Shown: piece after piece, positions 23,320 to 31,887 of the stretch
Layout: each line of letters starts with the position of its first letter
Position numbering within the stretch: the stretch's first letter is position 1
Assembly: GCA_016703945.1 (NCBI GenBank)
Contig: JADJBC010000002.1
Coordinates: 1 to 64,000 of the forward strand
Direction: 5' to 3'
Origin: Candidatus Aalborgicola danicus
GTDB taxonomy: Bacteria; Pseudomonadota; Gammaproteobacteria; Burkholderiales; Burkholderiaceae_C
Length of the DNA stretch: 64,000 nt
Notes under the pieces: model-generated
The model's database searches: none
Seen by the model: only the letters and a program-made list of their open reading frames with translations
Told to the model about the DNA's origin: nothing
Position numbers and translations under genes: made by a program

Positions 23320-24366
23320 TCACTCAAAGTTTTCGAACAAGGCATCCAGCCGCTCCAGATACCGGCTGCGCAGCGCGTCATCGATAAAACTGGCGTCAAA
23401 GCTGTTGCGCGCCAACTGGTAGGCATGGGCCGATGTCATGCCCAACGCAGCAAAGGTCTGCGTAAAGTTTTCGTTGATGTAACCGCCAAAGTACGCCGGG
23501 TCGTCGGAGTTGACGGTGGCCATGATGCCAGCGTCCAGCATCCGTTTGAGCGTATGGTCAGCCAGTGTGGGGAAAACTCGCAGCTTCAGGTTGCTCAGGG
23601 GGCACACGGTCAAGGGCATGCGCTCCTTGGCCAGGCGCTGCATCAAGGCGCTGTCGTGGATGGCTTGCACGCCATGGTCTATTCGTTCCACCTTCAGCAC
23701 ATCCAGCGCGCTCCAAATGTAAGCCGGGGGGGCTTCCTCGCCGGCGTGGGCCACCAGGCGGAAGCCCAATTGTTTGGCCCGGGCAAAAACCTTGGCAAAC
23801 TTTTCAGGTGGGTGCCCGACTTCGCTGGAAGCCAAACCGATGCCGAGCACTTTGTCGCGCAACGGCAGCACCTGCTCCAGGCATTCAAAAGCTTCCGCTT
23901 CACTCAGGTGGCGCAGAAAGCACAGGATCAATGAAGCCGTCATGCCGTGGCGCGCAGGGGCGTCCTGGCAGGCGCGGTGCAGGCCGTTGATCACCGTTTC
24001 AACGCTGGTACCGTGGCCAGTGTGGGTTTGGGTGTCGAAGAAGATTTCGGTGTGCAGCACGTTGTCGGCCTGGGCGCGCGCCAGGTAGGCATCGGTCATG
24101 TCATAGAAGTCCTGCTCGGTCTTCAACACCGTGGTGCCTGCGTGGTAGATGTCCAAAAAACTCTGCAGGTTGTCAAACACATAGGCCTGGCGCAGCGCCT
24201 CAATGCTGGGGTAGGCCAGGGGCACTTTGTTGCGCTGGCCCATGGCGAAGATCATGTCGGCCTCCAGCGAACCTTCGATGTGCATGTGCAGTTCGGCCTT
24301 GGGCATGGCGCGCAGAAGTGCGGGAAGGCGCACGGGCGAGACGGGTTTGGTGTGCTTGTGGGTCAT
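23320..24366 (-). CDS. Adenine deaminase (adenosine deaminase family)
   Basis: The 348-residue metal hydrolase belongs to the adenosine/adenine deaminase family. Zinc and catalytic motifs are AELHMHIEGSLEADM, the HAGEE and ERIDHGVQAI blocks, and VNSDDPAYFGGY. In place of the adenosine-deaminase GDE segment it has GLASSEVGHPPEKF, the form seen in adenine deaminases (Aah1-like), so I infer adenine to hypoxanthine rather than adenosine to inosine. AGGAG lies nine bases before the ATG at 24364-24366. With guaD and xdhAB it would feed hypoxanthine and xanthine into oxidation. An esterase-like gene ends 26 bases upstream on the same strand. Confidence 0.88.
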   Translation of the reverse strand: MTHKHTKPVSPVRLPALLRAMPKAELHMHIEGSLEADMIFAMGQRNKVPLAYPSIEALRQAYVFDNLQSFLDIYHAGTTVLKTEQDFYDMTDAYLARAQADNVLHTEIFFDTQTHTGHGTSVETVINGLHRACQDAPARHGMTASLILCFLRHLSEAEAFECLEQVLPLRDKVLGIGLASSEVGHPPEKFAKVFARAKQLGFRLVAHAGEEAPPAYIWSALDVLKVERIDHGVQAIHDSALMQRLAKERMPLTVCPLSNLKLRVFPTLADHTLKRMLDAGIMATVNSDDPAYFGGYINENFTQTFAALGMTSAHAYQLARNSFDASFIDDALRSRYLERLDALFENFE

Positions 24367-24391
24367 GGGGGTGTTCTCCTGTTGCAACAGT

Positions 24392-25264
24392 CTATTTCAA
24401 GTGTTCAGCCAAAAAGGTCTTGACGCGCTGTTTGGCATCTTCCCGGGCCTGCACATTCGGTGCCGTCGTCACACCCGCACCCGGGTTCACGCCGTTGGGC
24501 ACGTCCTTGCGCACGCGCTGGCGTGTGAGGGCCGGGTTGTCAAAGTCGTGAAAGGTGTCCGGGTAGGTGACTATGCGCATGGGTTCGCCGCGCGCTGCTA
24601 CCGTTGCGGCCAGTGCTTTGCAGGGCGCGGCGGGGGTCCAGTCGTCCGCCTCGCCGATCAACAGCAAGATCGGGACATACGGATGAAAGTGACCCGACTG
24701 CTTGTTGCGCGATGTGCAGCCAGGGTAGAACGCAATGGCGGCCATAAATCCCAGGTCAGGCGCCGCCAGGGCCGTCGCGTGTTGTCGTTGGCCAATGGTG
24801 TCCAGCGCCACGCCAGCGCCGTGTGACCACCCCAACAAGGCAATGCGGTCCGCGTCCACCCCGGGCAACTGGCGCAGGTAGGCCAGCGCGGCATAGGCGT
24901 CACCAACACGGTCGCCTTCTTTGAGCGTGCGATCGCGGTATCGGGTGGTGCAAATCTCCTTGATCCCGCGGGAACTGAAGCTGTCCAGCAGCAACGCAAC
25001 AAAACCTTGGGCGGACAGATAGTCCCCCCACATCGCGTGGCGGGCATTGAGCTGGCCGTCTTTGCCATATGCCCCACCACAGCCGTGCACCATGACCACG
25101 GCCGGGTGCCTGCCAGCCCCGTCCGGTCTAAACAAAAAGGCACGTAGCGGCGCGGGTGACGAAGAAAAGGACGCGGTTGGCACCTCCACCGCCGTGGGTG
25201 TTGCGGCATGTGTCGCCACAACCGACCAAAGTGGCCAAATTACAAGCAACAGTTTCAATCGCAT
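24392..25264 (-). CDS. Exported dienelactone-hydrolase family protein
   Basis: The 290-residue alpha/beta hydrolase starts with a signal peptide (RLKLLLVIWPLWSVVATHA), so it acts outside the cytosol. The catalytic elements are the nucleophile elbow LLGWSHGAG, an acid in GEADDWTPAAPC and His in TYPDTFHDFDNPA; the oxyanion region is VMVHGCGGAYG. Dienelactone-hydrolase family members cleave varied esters and lactones, and the substrate here is unknown. It is followed by the adenine deaminase gene after 25 bases and may share its transcript. A terminator separates it from the transporter operon upstream. Confidence 0.85.
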   Translation of the reverse strand: MRLKLLLVIWPLWSVVATHAATPTAVEVPTASFSSSPAPLRAFLFRPDGAGRHPAVVMVHGCGGAYGKDGQLNARHAMWGDYLSAQGFVALLLDSFSSRGIKEICTTRYRDRTLKEGDRVGDAYAALAYLRQLPGVDADRIALLGWSHGAGVALDTIGQRQHATALAAPDLGFMAAIAFYPGCTSRNKQSGHFHPYVPILLLIGEADDWTPAAPCKALAATVAARGEPMRIVTYPDTFHDFDNPALTRQRVRKDVPNGVNPGAGVTTAPNVQAREDAKQRVKTFLAEHLK

Positions 25265-25330
25265 GACACGTGACCCACTTTGAACGCTGCAGATGCCCCA
25301 GGGATGGCAGGACGCCTCCACCGGCTCAGT

Positions 25331-25355
25331 AAAAAAGGCCGCTCGAAAGCGGCCT
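25331..25355 (-). terminator. Terminator of the BMP transporter operon
   Basis: On the minus strand AGGCCGCT-TTCG-AGCGGCCT is followed by a six-T run. It lies about 20 bases after the BMP lipoprotein stop codon and should end the transporter transcript. Confidence 0.88.
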
Positions 25356-25373
25356 GTGCGAGGCTTGCGGAGC

Positions 25374-26531
25374 CTATTTTCCGCCAGGGATCTTGCCTTC
25401 CACGCCCTTCACATAGAAATTCAGACCACCCAGGAACTTGTCATCGGCCACCACGTCCTTGGCGATCTGTTCCTTGCCGGTGTTGTCCATAATCGGGCCT
25501 TTCCAGATGTCAAACGTGCCCGCCTTCAAGCCGGCCTTCACTTCCTCAACTTTCGCCTTGGTTTCGGCCGGCACGTCTTCGGCCATCGACACGATGTCAA
25601 TGGCACCCTCTTTCACGCCCCACCAGGCGGATGTTCCACCGGTCCACTTGCCTTCCAGCGCCTCTTTGGTGGCCTTGATGTAATAAGGCCCCCAGTTGAT
25701 GACGGCAGAGGCCAGGTGGGCCTTGGGACCGTAGGCAGTCATGTCGGAATCCCAGCCAAAGGCGCGCTTGCCCTTGTCTTGCGCGGTCTTCAGCACGGCG
25801 GGGGAATCGGTGTTCTGGAACAGCACGTCGGCACCACCATTGATGAGGCTGGTAGCGGCTTCGGTTTCCTTGGGTGGGTTGAACCACTCGTTGACCCACA
25901 CCACCTTGGTCTTGACCTTGGGGTTGCTGCTTTGTGCACCCAGCGTGAAGCTGTTGATGTTGCGGATCACTTCAGGAATTGGCACCGATGCCACCACACC
26001 CAGGGTGTTGGACTTGGTCATCTTGCCGGCAATCACACCGGCCATGTAAGCGCCTTCGTAGGTGCGGCTGTCGTAGGTGCGCATGTTCTCGGCCGTCTTG
26101 TAGCCCGTGGCGTGTTCGAACTTGACGTCCTTGGTGTCGGCGGCCACTTTGAGCATGGGCTCCATGTAGCCAAAGGTGGTGCCAAAAATCAGCTTGTTGC
26201 CCTGCCCGGCCATGTCGCGGATGACGCGCTCGGCATCGGCCGACTCTGGCACGTTTTCCACAAACGAGGTGACGATCTTGTCGCCAAATTCTTTTTCCAG
26301 CGCCTTGCGGCCGTTGTCGTGGGCAAACGTCCAGCCACCATCACCCACCGGGCCGACATAGGCAAAGCCGATTTTCAGCGGATCGGGTTTGGGTGCGGGT
26401 GCCGAGGCCACCGGTGCAGGGGCTGGAACCGGCGCGGGCTCCTCTTTTTTCCCGCAGCCAACCAGGGTGGCACTGGCCACGGCGGTCAACGCGGCAACTT
26501 TCAGCAAGGTGCGTTTTTGCAAATCTGTCAT
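25374..26531 (-). CDS. BMP family substrate-binding lipoprotein (nucleoside/purine ABC transporter)
   Basis: The 385-residue protein is a BMP/Med-family solute-binding protein. It has a lipoprotein signal with lipobox ATLVGCGKK, a Pro/Ala linker and the binding domain (LKIGFAYVGPVGDGGWTFAH, then GTTFGYMEPML and TYEGAYMAGVIAGKM). BMP proteins serve nucleoside and purine importers. It is the last gene of its operon, followed by a terminator; the permease and ATPase genes lie just upstream. The neighbouring guaD, adenine deaminase and xdhAB support purine bases or nucleosides as cargo. The ATG at 26529-26531 places the signal peptide at the N-terminus. Confidence 0.92.
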   Translation of the reverse strand: MTDLQKRTLLKVAALTAVASATLVGCGKKEEPAPVPAPAPVASAPAPKPDPLKIGFAYVGPVGDGGWTFAHDNGRKALEKEFGDKIVTSFVENVPESADAERVIRDMAGQGNKLIFGTTFGYMEPMLKVAADTKDVKFEHATGYKTAENMRTYDSRTYEGAYMAGVIAGKMTKSNTLGVVASVPIPEVIRNINSFTLGAQSSNPKVKTKVVWVNEWFNPPKETEAATSLINGGADVLFQNTDSPAVLKTAQDKGKRAFGWDSDMTAYGPKAHLASAVINWGPYYIKATKEALEGKWTGGTSAWWGVKEGAIDIVSMAEDVPAETKAKVEEVKAGLKAGTFDIWKGPIMDNTGKEQIAKDVVADDKFLGGLNFYVKGVEGKIPGGK

Positions 26532-26592
26532 GTCAGTTCTTTCTTTAAAACACGGGTTGCGGTACAAAAATACGGCCCATCAGTGCCAAGCG

Positions 26593-27513
26593 CTACGAGC
26601 CGGGGTAAAACGGTTTTCCAATGGCTGCCGGCATGTTAATGCGGATCCAGCGCGGATTGCGCGAAATCAGTGCCAGCACCACGATGGTGGCCAGGTACGG
26701 CAACATGCTCAGGAACTGGCTGGGTATTTCCACACCAATGCCCTGCAAATGAAACTGCAACATGGTCACGCCACCAAACAGGTAGGCACCAAGCAAAACA
26801 CGTGCCGGGCGCCAGGTGGCAAAGGTGGTCAGCGCCAGCGCAATCCAGCCCTTGCCGGAGACCATGCCCTCCACCCACAGCGGCGTGTAGACGATGGAGA
26901 TGTAAGCGCCGGCCAGACCACACAAGGCACCGCCCAGCACCACCGCACCCAGGCGAATCCAGCGCACCGGGTAACCCAGCGCGTGGGCGGATTCCGGGCT
27001 CTCACCCACGCTGCGCAGAATCAGCCCCGAACGGGTGCGGTACAAAAACCAGATCAGCGCCAGCGCAAACACCATGGTCAGGTAGACCAGTGGGTGCTGG
27101 CGGAACAATGCCGGGCCCACCAGCGGAATGTCCGACAAAAACGGAATCGCAAAGCTGGGTCGCTCGGGCATTTTTTCCTGCACATAACGGATACCGGCAA
27201 AGGCCGAAAAACCAGCCCCAAACAGACTGAGCGCCAGGCCGGTGGCATATTGGTTGGTGTTGAGCCAGATCACCAGCGCACCAAACACGGCCGCCATCAA
27301 GGCCCCCGCCCCCATGCCAGCCAGAAAACCCATGAAGTCGCTGCCTGTATGCACCACCGAGGCAAACCCGGCAATGGCCGCACACAGCATCATGCCTTCT
27401 GCGCCCAAATTGACGATGCCGGCTTTTTCGTTGATCAGCAGGCCCAGCGAAGCAATGGCCAGCACCGTGCCTGCGTTGAGCGTGGCGGCGATCAGGAGTG
27501 CGTAGGAATCCAT
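26593..27513 (-). CDS. ABC transporter permease (nucleoside/BMP type)
   Basis: The 306-residue membrane protein has about eight hydrophobic segments and the family blocks INEKAGIVNLGAEGMMLCAA, ALVIWLNTNQYATGLALSLF and SVGESPESAHALGYPV (coupling region facing the ATPase). It corresponds to the NupQ/YufQ-type second permease. Its ATG overlaps the stop codon of the fused ATPase-permease gene (ATGA), so translation is coupled. Together with the BMP lipoprotein and the fusion protein it forms a complete importer. Confidence 0.93.
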   Translation of the reverse strand: MDSYALLIAATLNAGTVLAIASLGLLINEKAGIVNLGAEGMMLCAAIAGFASVVHTGSDFMGFLAGMGAGALMAAVFGALVIWLNTNQYATGLALSLFGAGFSAFAGIRYVQEKMPERPSFAIPFLSDIPLVGPALFRQHPLVYLTMVFALALIWFLYRTRSGLILRSVGESPESAHALGYPVRWIRLGAVVLGGALCGLAGAYISIVYTPLWVEGMVSGKGWIALALTTFATWRPARVLLGAYLFGGVTMLQFHLQGIGVEIPSQFLSMLPYLATIVVLALISRNPRWIRINMPAAIGKPFYPGS

Positions 27514-30191
27514 CAGGTGTTTGCTCCCAAGGCGTGGGGTTTGGCAACCGCTTGCACCCAGCGCAAACGGTAATTCACCAGCGTGTCACAGGCCAGCAGC
27601 GTAAACAGCAGCAGGCCCTGGAAAACGCCGGTCAGCGACTTGGGCAAGCCCAGGCGCGACTGCGCCATTTCGCCGCCGATATAAAACATGCTCATCAAAA
27701 TGGCCGAGAACACCATGCCCACCGGGTGCAAACGTCCCACGTAGGCCACGATGATGGCGGCAAAGCCGTAACCTGCGGGTACATACGGTGTCAGTTGACC
27801 GATCGGGCCGGCCACCTCCAAGGCGCCGGCGAGACCTGCCAGACCACCAGAGACCAGCAGCGCCACCCACAACGCCCGGCGCGACGAAAAACCGGCGTAG
27901 CGAGATGCAGCCGGTGCCAAGCCACCCACCTGCTGGGCAAAACCGGCCCGGGTGCGGAACAAGAAAACCCAGACACCCGCCACCCCCAACAGCGCAAACA
28001 AGACGCCGATGCTGACCCGTGACCCTTCAAACAGGCGTGGAATGCGGGTGGCCGCCTCAAAGGTTTTGGTTTGCGGAAAGTTGTAGCCATGGGGGTCTTT
28101 CCACGGGCCAAACACCAGATAACCCAGCACCTGCACGGCCACATAGACCAGCATCAGGCTCACCAGAATCTCATTGGCATTGAATTTGTCGCGCAGCAGC
28201 GCGGTCAGACCAGCCCAGGCCATGCCGCCTGCCACGCCCGCCAACAAAAGGACTGGCACGATCCAGCCACCGGTGGTTTTGTCGGCCATCAGCGCGACAC
28301 CACTGGCGGCAATGGCACCCAGAATGTATTGGCCCTCGGCACCGATGTTCCACACATTGGAGCGAAAACACACGGCCAGTCCCAATGCAATCAGCAACAA
28401 GGGCGTGGCCTTGACCACCAGTTCGCCCCACATGTAGCCGTTCTTGATGGGCTCCCAAAAGAACACTTGCAGGCCGCGCACCGGGTCTTTGCCCAACAGC
28501 GCGAACAGGATCACGCCGATCACCACCGTGCACAGCAATGCCAGCAGGGGCGAACCGTAGCTCCAGAATGCCGAGGGCTGGGGCCTGGCCTCCAGTTTGA
28601 GTCTAGCCATGCTGCACCCGTTTCTGATCCGTGAGGACAGAGCTTGCTCACTCTGTGTGCTGCGGTCTGTCCCGCAAGGTTCCACGCTGTCCCACAGCCC
28701 ACTCATCCACTCACCAATCTTTTCCACTGTGGCCTCTGCCATGGGCACCGAGGGCGACAACTTGCCGCGCGCTATCACGTGCAGGCGGTCGCAGACCTCA
28801 AACAGTTCGTCCAGTTCCTCACTGACCACCAGCACGGCACAACCGGCATCCCGCAGGGCCAGAATCTCGCCGCGAATCTGCGCCGCCGCGCCCACGTCTA
28901 CACCCCAGGTCGGTTGCGACACGATCAGCAACGTGGGCTTCGCATCAATTTCACGCCCCACAATGAATTTCTGCAAATTGCCGCCCGACAGGGAACGCGC
29001 CGCCGCCGTGGGGCCATTGGCCTTGACCTTGAACTCCTGAATCAGGCGCGCAGCGTGGGCTTCCAACTGCCGCACGCGGATCCAGCCCCCGGCAAAACGC
29101 GGCATCGAGATCGACTCGGTGCGCGTCAGCAGCAGGTTGTGCGCCAGACTCAGCGTGGGCACGGCACCACGCCCCAGGCGCTCCTCGGGCACAAAGTGCA
29201 GGCCCATCTTGCGCCGCCTGCCCGGGTGCATGCGCGACACATCCACCTCGCCCATGTGAATGCTGCCCCGCGGTGAGCGGCAATCCTCGCCCGACAAGGC
29301 GTACAGCAATTCCTTTTGCCCGTTGCCCGAGACCCCGGCTATGCCCAGCACCTCGCCGGAACGTACATGCAGGTGAATGTCGCTCAGGTCAACACCGAAC
29401 TGGTCTTCCCGCTCCAGTTTCAGACCCTTGACCAGCAGCACGGCGGAACCGGCATGTTTGGCAGCACGCTCCAGCAGGGGCGGCTCCGCACCAATCATCA
29501 GGCGCGACAGCGATGCGTTGGATTCTTCCTGCGGATTGCACACACCAGTGACCTTGCCACCGCGCAGCACCGTGCAGGCCGTGCAGAGTTCACGGATCTC
29601 GTGCAGTTTGTGGCTGATATACAAAATGCTGCAGCCCTCGCTGGAGAGCTTTTTCAGCACCACAAACAATTTCTCAACGGCCTGCGGTGTCAGCACCGAC
29701 GTGGGCTCGTCCAGAATCAACAGTTCCGGGCGCGTCAGCAGCGCGCGGATGATTTCCACCCGCTGCATCTCGCCCACACTCAGGGTGTGCACCGGGCGGG
29801 CCGGGTCGATGTCAAGCCCGTACTCTGCAGCCTTGGCAATAATGCTGGCCGTCACCTGCTCCAGCGAAGTACGGGTCAACCCCAGCCAGACGTTCTCGGC
29901 CACCGTCATGGTGTCGAACAGGTTGAAATGCTGGAACACCATACTGATGCCGTTGGCCCGCGCCTCTTTGGGGTTGCGGATTTGCATCTCCTGGCCATTG
30001 ATCCTGACCACGCCGGCGTCCGCCTTGACCGAACCGTAGATGATCTTCATCAGCGTGGATTTGCCAGCACCGTTCTCGCCCAGCACGGCGTGGATTTCGC
30101 CAGGCATGACGGTCAACGAAACATCGCTGTTGGCTACCACGCCGGGGTAGGCCTTGGTGATGCCGGTTAACTGGAGTCGAGCTATGGTCAT
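27513..30191 (-). CDS. Fused ABC transporter ATPase (two domains) and permease
   Basis: This 892-codon frame joins two proteins that are normally separate. Residues 1 to about 500 are a double ATPase of the nucleoside/BMP type: first P-loop GENGAGKSTLMKI with LSVGEMQRVEIIRALL and LLILDEPTSVL, then a second copy with GVSGNGQKELLY and RSLSGGNLQKFIVGREID. Residues from about 528 (MARLKLEARPQPSAF) onward are a complete NupP/YufP-type permease with about eight membrane helices and the SNVWNIGAEGQYILGAIAAS block. The 30-residue linker is Ser/Gln/Arg-rich and low in conservation. Either the stop codon was lost to give a real fusion, or one base error hides a stop; the permease keeps its own ATG at 28608-28610. 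Confidence 0.88.
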   Translation of the reverse strand: MTIARLQLTGITKAYPGVVANSDVSLTVMPGEIHAVLGENGAGKSTLMKIIYGSVKADAGVVRINGQEMQIRNPKEARANGISMVFQHFNLFDTMTVAENVWLGLTRTSLEQVTASIIAKAAEYGLDIDPARPVHTLSVGEMQRVEIIRALLTRPELLILDEPTSVLTPQAVEKLFVVLKKLSSEGCSILYISHKLHEIRELCTACTVLRGGKVTGVCNPQEESNASLSRLMIGAEPPLLERAAKHAGSAVLLVKGLKLEREDQFGVDLSDIHLHVRSGEVLGIAGVSGNGQKELLYALSGEDCRSPRGSIHMGEVDVSRMHPGRRRKMGLHFVPEERLGRGAVPTLSLAHNLLLTRTESISMPRFAGGWIRVRQLEAHAARLIQEFKVKANGPTAAARSLSGGNLQKFIVGREIDAKPTLLIVSQPTWGVDVGAAAQIRGEILALRDAGCAVLVVSEELDELFEVCDRLHVIARGKLSPSVPMAEATVEKIGEWMSGLWDSVEPCGTDRSTQSEQALSSRIRNGCSMARLKLEARPQPSAFWSYGSPLLALLCTVVIGVILFALLGKDPVRGLQVFFWEPIKNGYMWGELVVKATPLLLIALGLAVCFRSNVWNIGAEGQYILGAIAASGVALMADKTTGGWIVPVLLLAGVAGGMAWAGLTALLRDKFNANEILVSLMLVYVAVQVLGYLVFGPWKDPHGYNFPQTKTFEAATRIPRLFEGSRVSIGVLFALLGVAGVWVFLFRTRAGFAQQVGGLAPAASRYAGFSSRRALWVALLVSGGLAGLAGALEVAGPIGQLTPYVPAGYGFAAIIVAYVGRLHPVGMVFSAILMSMFYIGGEMAQSRLGLPKSLTGVFQGLLLFTLLACDTLVNYRLRWVQAVAKPHALGANT

Positions 30192-30279
30192 GTACTCACT
30201 TTACACGGTTGGTAGTCCTCAGTTGCCCACCCAGCAATTTTTGCGCCAACGCAACGCATCCCATTGCGTGCGGCTCCAT

Positions 30280-30311
30280 CGGGGGGGTCGCTCAGGCACC
30301 GGACCCCCCCG
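30280..30311. repeat. Perfect GC-rich palindrome in the divergent promoter region
   Basis: CGGGGGGGTC at 30280-30289 is exactly complementary to GACCCCCCCG at 30302-30311. It lies in the 190-bp gap between the divergent BMP transporter operon and xdhAB, beside a second small inverted repeat (ACGCAA/TTGCGT near 30250-30270). It may be an operator, a cruciform or a REP-like element. Confidence 0.5.
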
Positions 30312-30381
30312 ACAAACGCAGACCAGGCAATAAGCATACGTGGCTTGGCGTGCGCACGAAACTTGCTCTATGCTAAACACC

Positions 30382-31887
30382 ATGAACACCAAACCCCTGC
30401 GATTTTTCCGGCGTGGAGCAATCGTAACCCTGCCCGACGTCGAACCCAACCGCACCCTGCTGGAGCTGTTGCGTGAAGACCTGCACTGCACCGGCACCAA
30501 GGAAGGCTGCGGCGAAGGCGACTGCGGTGCCTGCACCGTGGTGGTCGGCGAGGCCGATGGTGAGCAGCTGAAATACAGCGCCATCAATAGCTGTATTCGC
30601 CTGGCGCATTCTATTGACGGCATGGCGCTGTGGACTGTCGAAGATATTTCCCCCAATGAGGACCACCACACCCCCACCCCGCTTCACCCAGCCCAACAGG
30701 CCATGGTCGACTGCCACGGCTCGCAATGCGGCTTTTGCACCCCCGGTTTTGTGATGAGCCTGTTTGCCCAGTACCAAAACAAGACTTGCAAAGGCCAGGC
30801 CATCACACGCGAAGATGCGCAGGCCGCGTTGTCGGGCAATCTGTGCCGCTGCACCGGCTACCGCCCGATATTGGACGCGGCGCAGGCCATGCAGGCGCTG
30901 CCACTACAAGTGGTAAACGAAGCCGAGGTGCTATTAAATTTAGAGCTACTCACGCATATTCCACGGGGGCCAGAGGCTGATTTTTCTTATAAGTCTCCGC
31001 AAAATCTGGCCGACCTGCTGGCACTGCGCGCCCGCCATCCGGAGGCCCAACTGGTAGCCGGCTGCACCGACGTGGGCCTGTGGGTCACCAAGATGCACAT
31101 GCAGTTTGCCAAGGTGCTGGACCTGACCCGGGTGGCCGAGCTGCGCCACGTAGAGCAGTACTCCCACCACATCGCCATCGGCGCTGCCGTGACGCTGACC
31201 GACGCCTTTGCCGCATTGGTAAACGACCGCCCGCATCTGGCCGAATTTTCGCACCGCTTTGCCGGCCTGCCCGTGCGCAACAGCGGCACACTCGGCGGCA
31301 ACGTGGCCAATGGCTCGCCGATTGGCGACTCCATGCCGCTGCTGATTGCGCTGGGTGCCAACGTCGTGCTGACGCGCCAAAGCGGCACATCTATCGCCCA
31401 CCGCGAACTGCCACTGGAAGACCTGTACACCGGTTACCGGAAAAACGTGATGGCGCCGGATGAGGTGCTGGCGTGGATCAAGGTGCCCAAGGCGATTGAG
31501 GGCGATTTCAGCCGCGTTTATAAAATTTCCAAGCGTTTTGAGGACGATATTTCCGCCGTCTGCTTGAGCCTAAACCTGCACATCGTTAACGGTGTAGTGC
31601 GCAGCGCATCCATTGGTGCAGGCGGTGTGGCCGCCACTCCGGTACGCGCCCGTAAAACCCAGGCGGCCCTGGTGGGCCAAGCCTGGACCCAGGCCACCGT
31701 CCAGCAAGCCATGCAGACATTGCGCGACGAGTTCACCCCCATCTCCGACATGCGCGCCACCGCTGCCTACCGCAGTACGGTGCTGGGCAATCTGCTGCAG
31801 CGCTTCTGGCTGGAGAGCCAGGGTGGTGTGCAGACCGATCTACGAAAGCTCAATCTGGACAATACCGCAAAGGAGGTGGCGGCATGA
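30382..31887 (+). CDS. xdhA: Xanthine dehydrogenase small subunit (2Fe-2S and FAD domains)
   Basis: XdhA carries electrons from the molybdenum subunit to NAD+ while hypoxanthine and xanthine are oxidised to urate. The 501-residue protein shows the first 2Fe-2S site (GCGEGDCGACTV), the second (SQCGFCTPGF and NLCRCTGYRPI), then the FAD domain (AQLVAGCTDVGL, RNSGTLGGNVANGSPIGDSM) and the CO-dehydrogenase flavoprotein C-terminal domain. A dispersed-repeat copy encodes the linker between the iron-sulfur and FAD domains. The stop overlaps the xdhB start (ATGA). An ATG at 30370 is an equally possible start; neither has a strong ribosome site. Confidence 0.95.
   Translation: MNTKPLRFFRRGAIVTLPDVEPNRTLLELLREDLHCTGTKEGCGEGDCGACTVVVGEADGEQLKYSAINSCIRLAHSIDGMALWTVEDISPNEDHHTPTPLHPAQQAMVDCHGSQCGFCTPGFVMSLFAQYQNKTCKGQAITREDAQAALSGNLCRCTGYRPILDAAQAMQALPLQVVNEAEVLLNLELLTHIPRGPEADFSYKSPQNLADLLALRARHPEAQLVAGCTDVGLWVTKMHMQFAKVLDLTRVAELRHVEQYSHHIAIGAAVTLTDAFAALVNDRPHLAEFSHRFAGLPVRNSGTLGGNVANGSPIGDSMPLLIALGANVVLTRQSGTSIAHRELPLEDLYTGYRKNVMAPDEVLAWIKVPKAIEGDFSRVYKISKRFEDDISAVCLSLNLHIVNGVVRSASIGAGGVAATPVRARKTQAALVGQAWTQATVQQAMQTLRDEFTPISDMRATAAYRSTVLGNLLQRFWLESQGGVQTDLRKLNLDNTAKEVAA
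30929..30982 (+). repeat. Copy of dispersed short repeat inside xdhA
   Basis: GTGCTATTAAATTTAGAGCT continues with ACTCACGCATATTCCACG and GGGGCCAGAGGCTG, a full family copy. It encodes the linker after the 2Fe-2S domain (VLLNLELLTHIPRGPEA) in frame. Confidence 0.78.

Noticed and set aside
25293..26639. Plus-strand open frame of 448 codons
   Set aside because: Shadow of the BMP lipoprotein gene, which has a signal, lipobox and family motifs on the other strand.
30573..30612. Possible short-repeat copy in xdhA (CATCAATAGCTGTATTCGCC)
   Set aside because: The codons encode the conserved AINSCIRLAHSIDG segment of the family, so the resemblance is probably chance.
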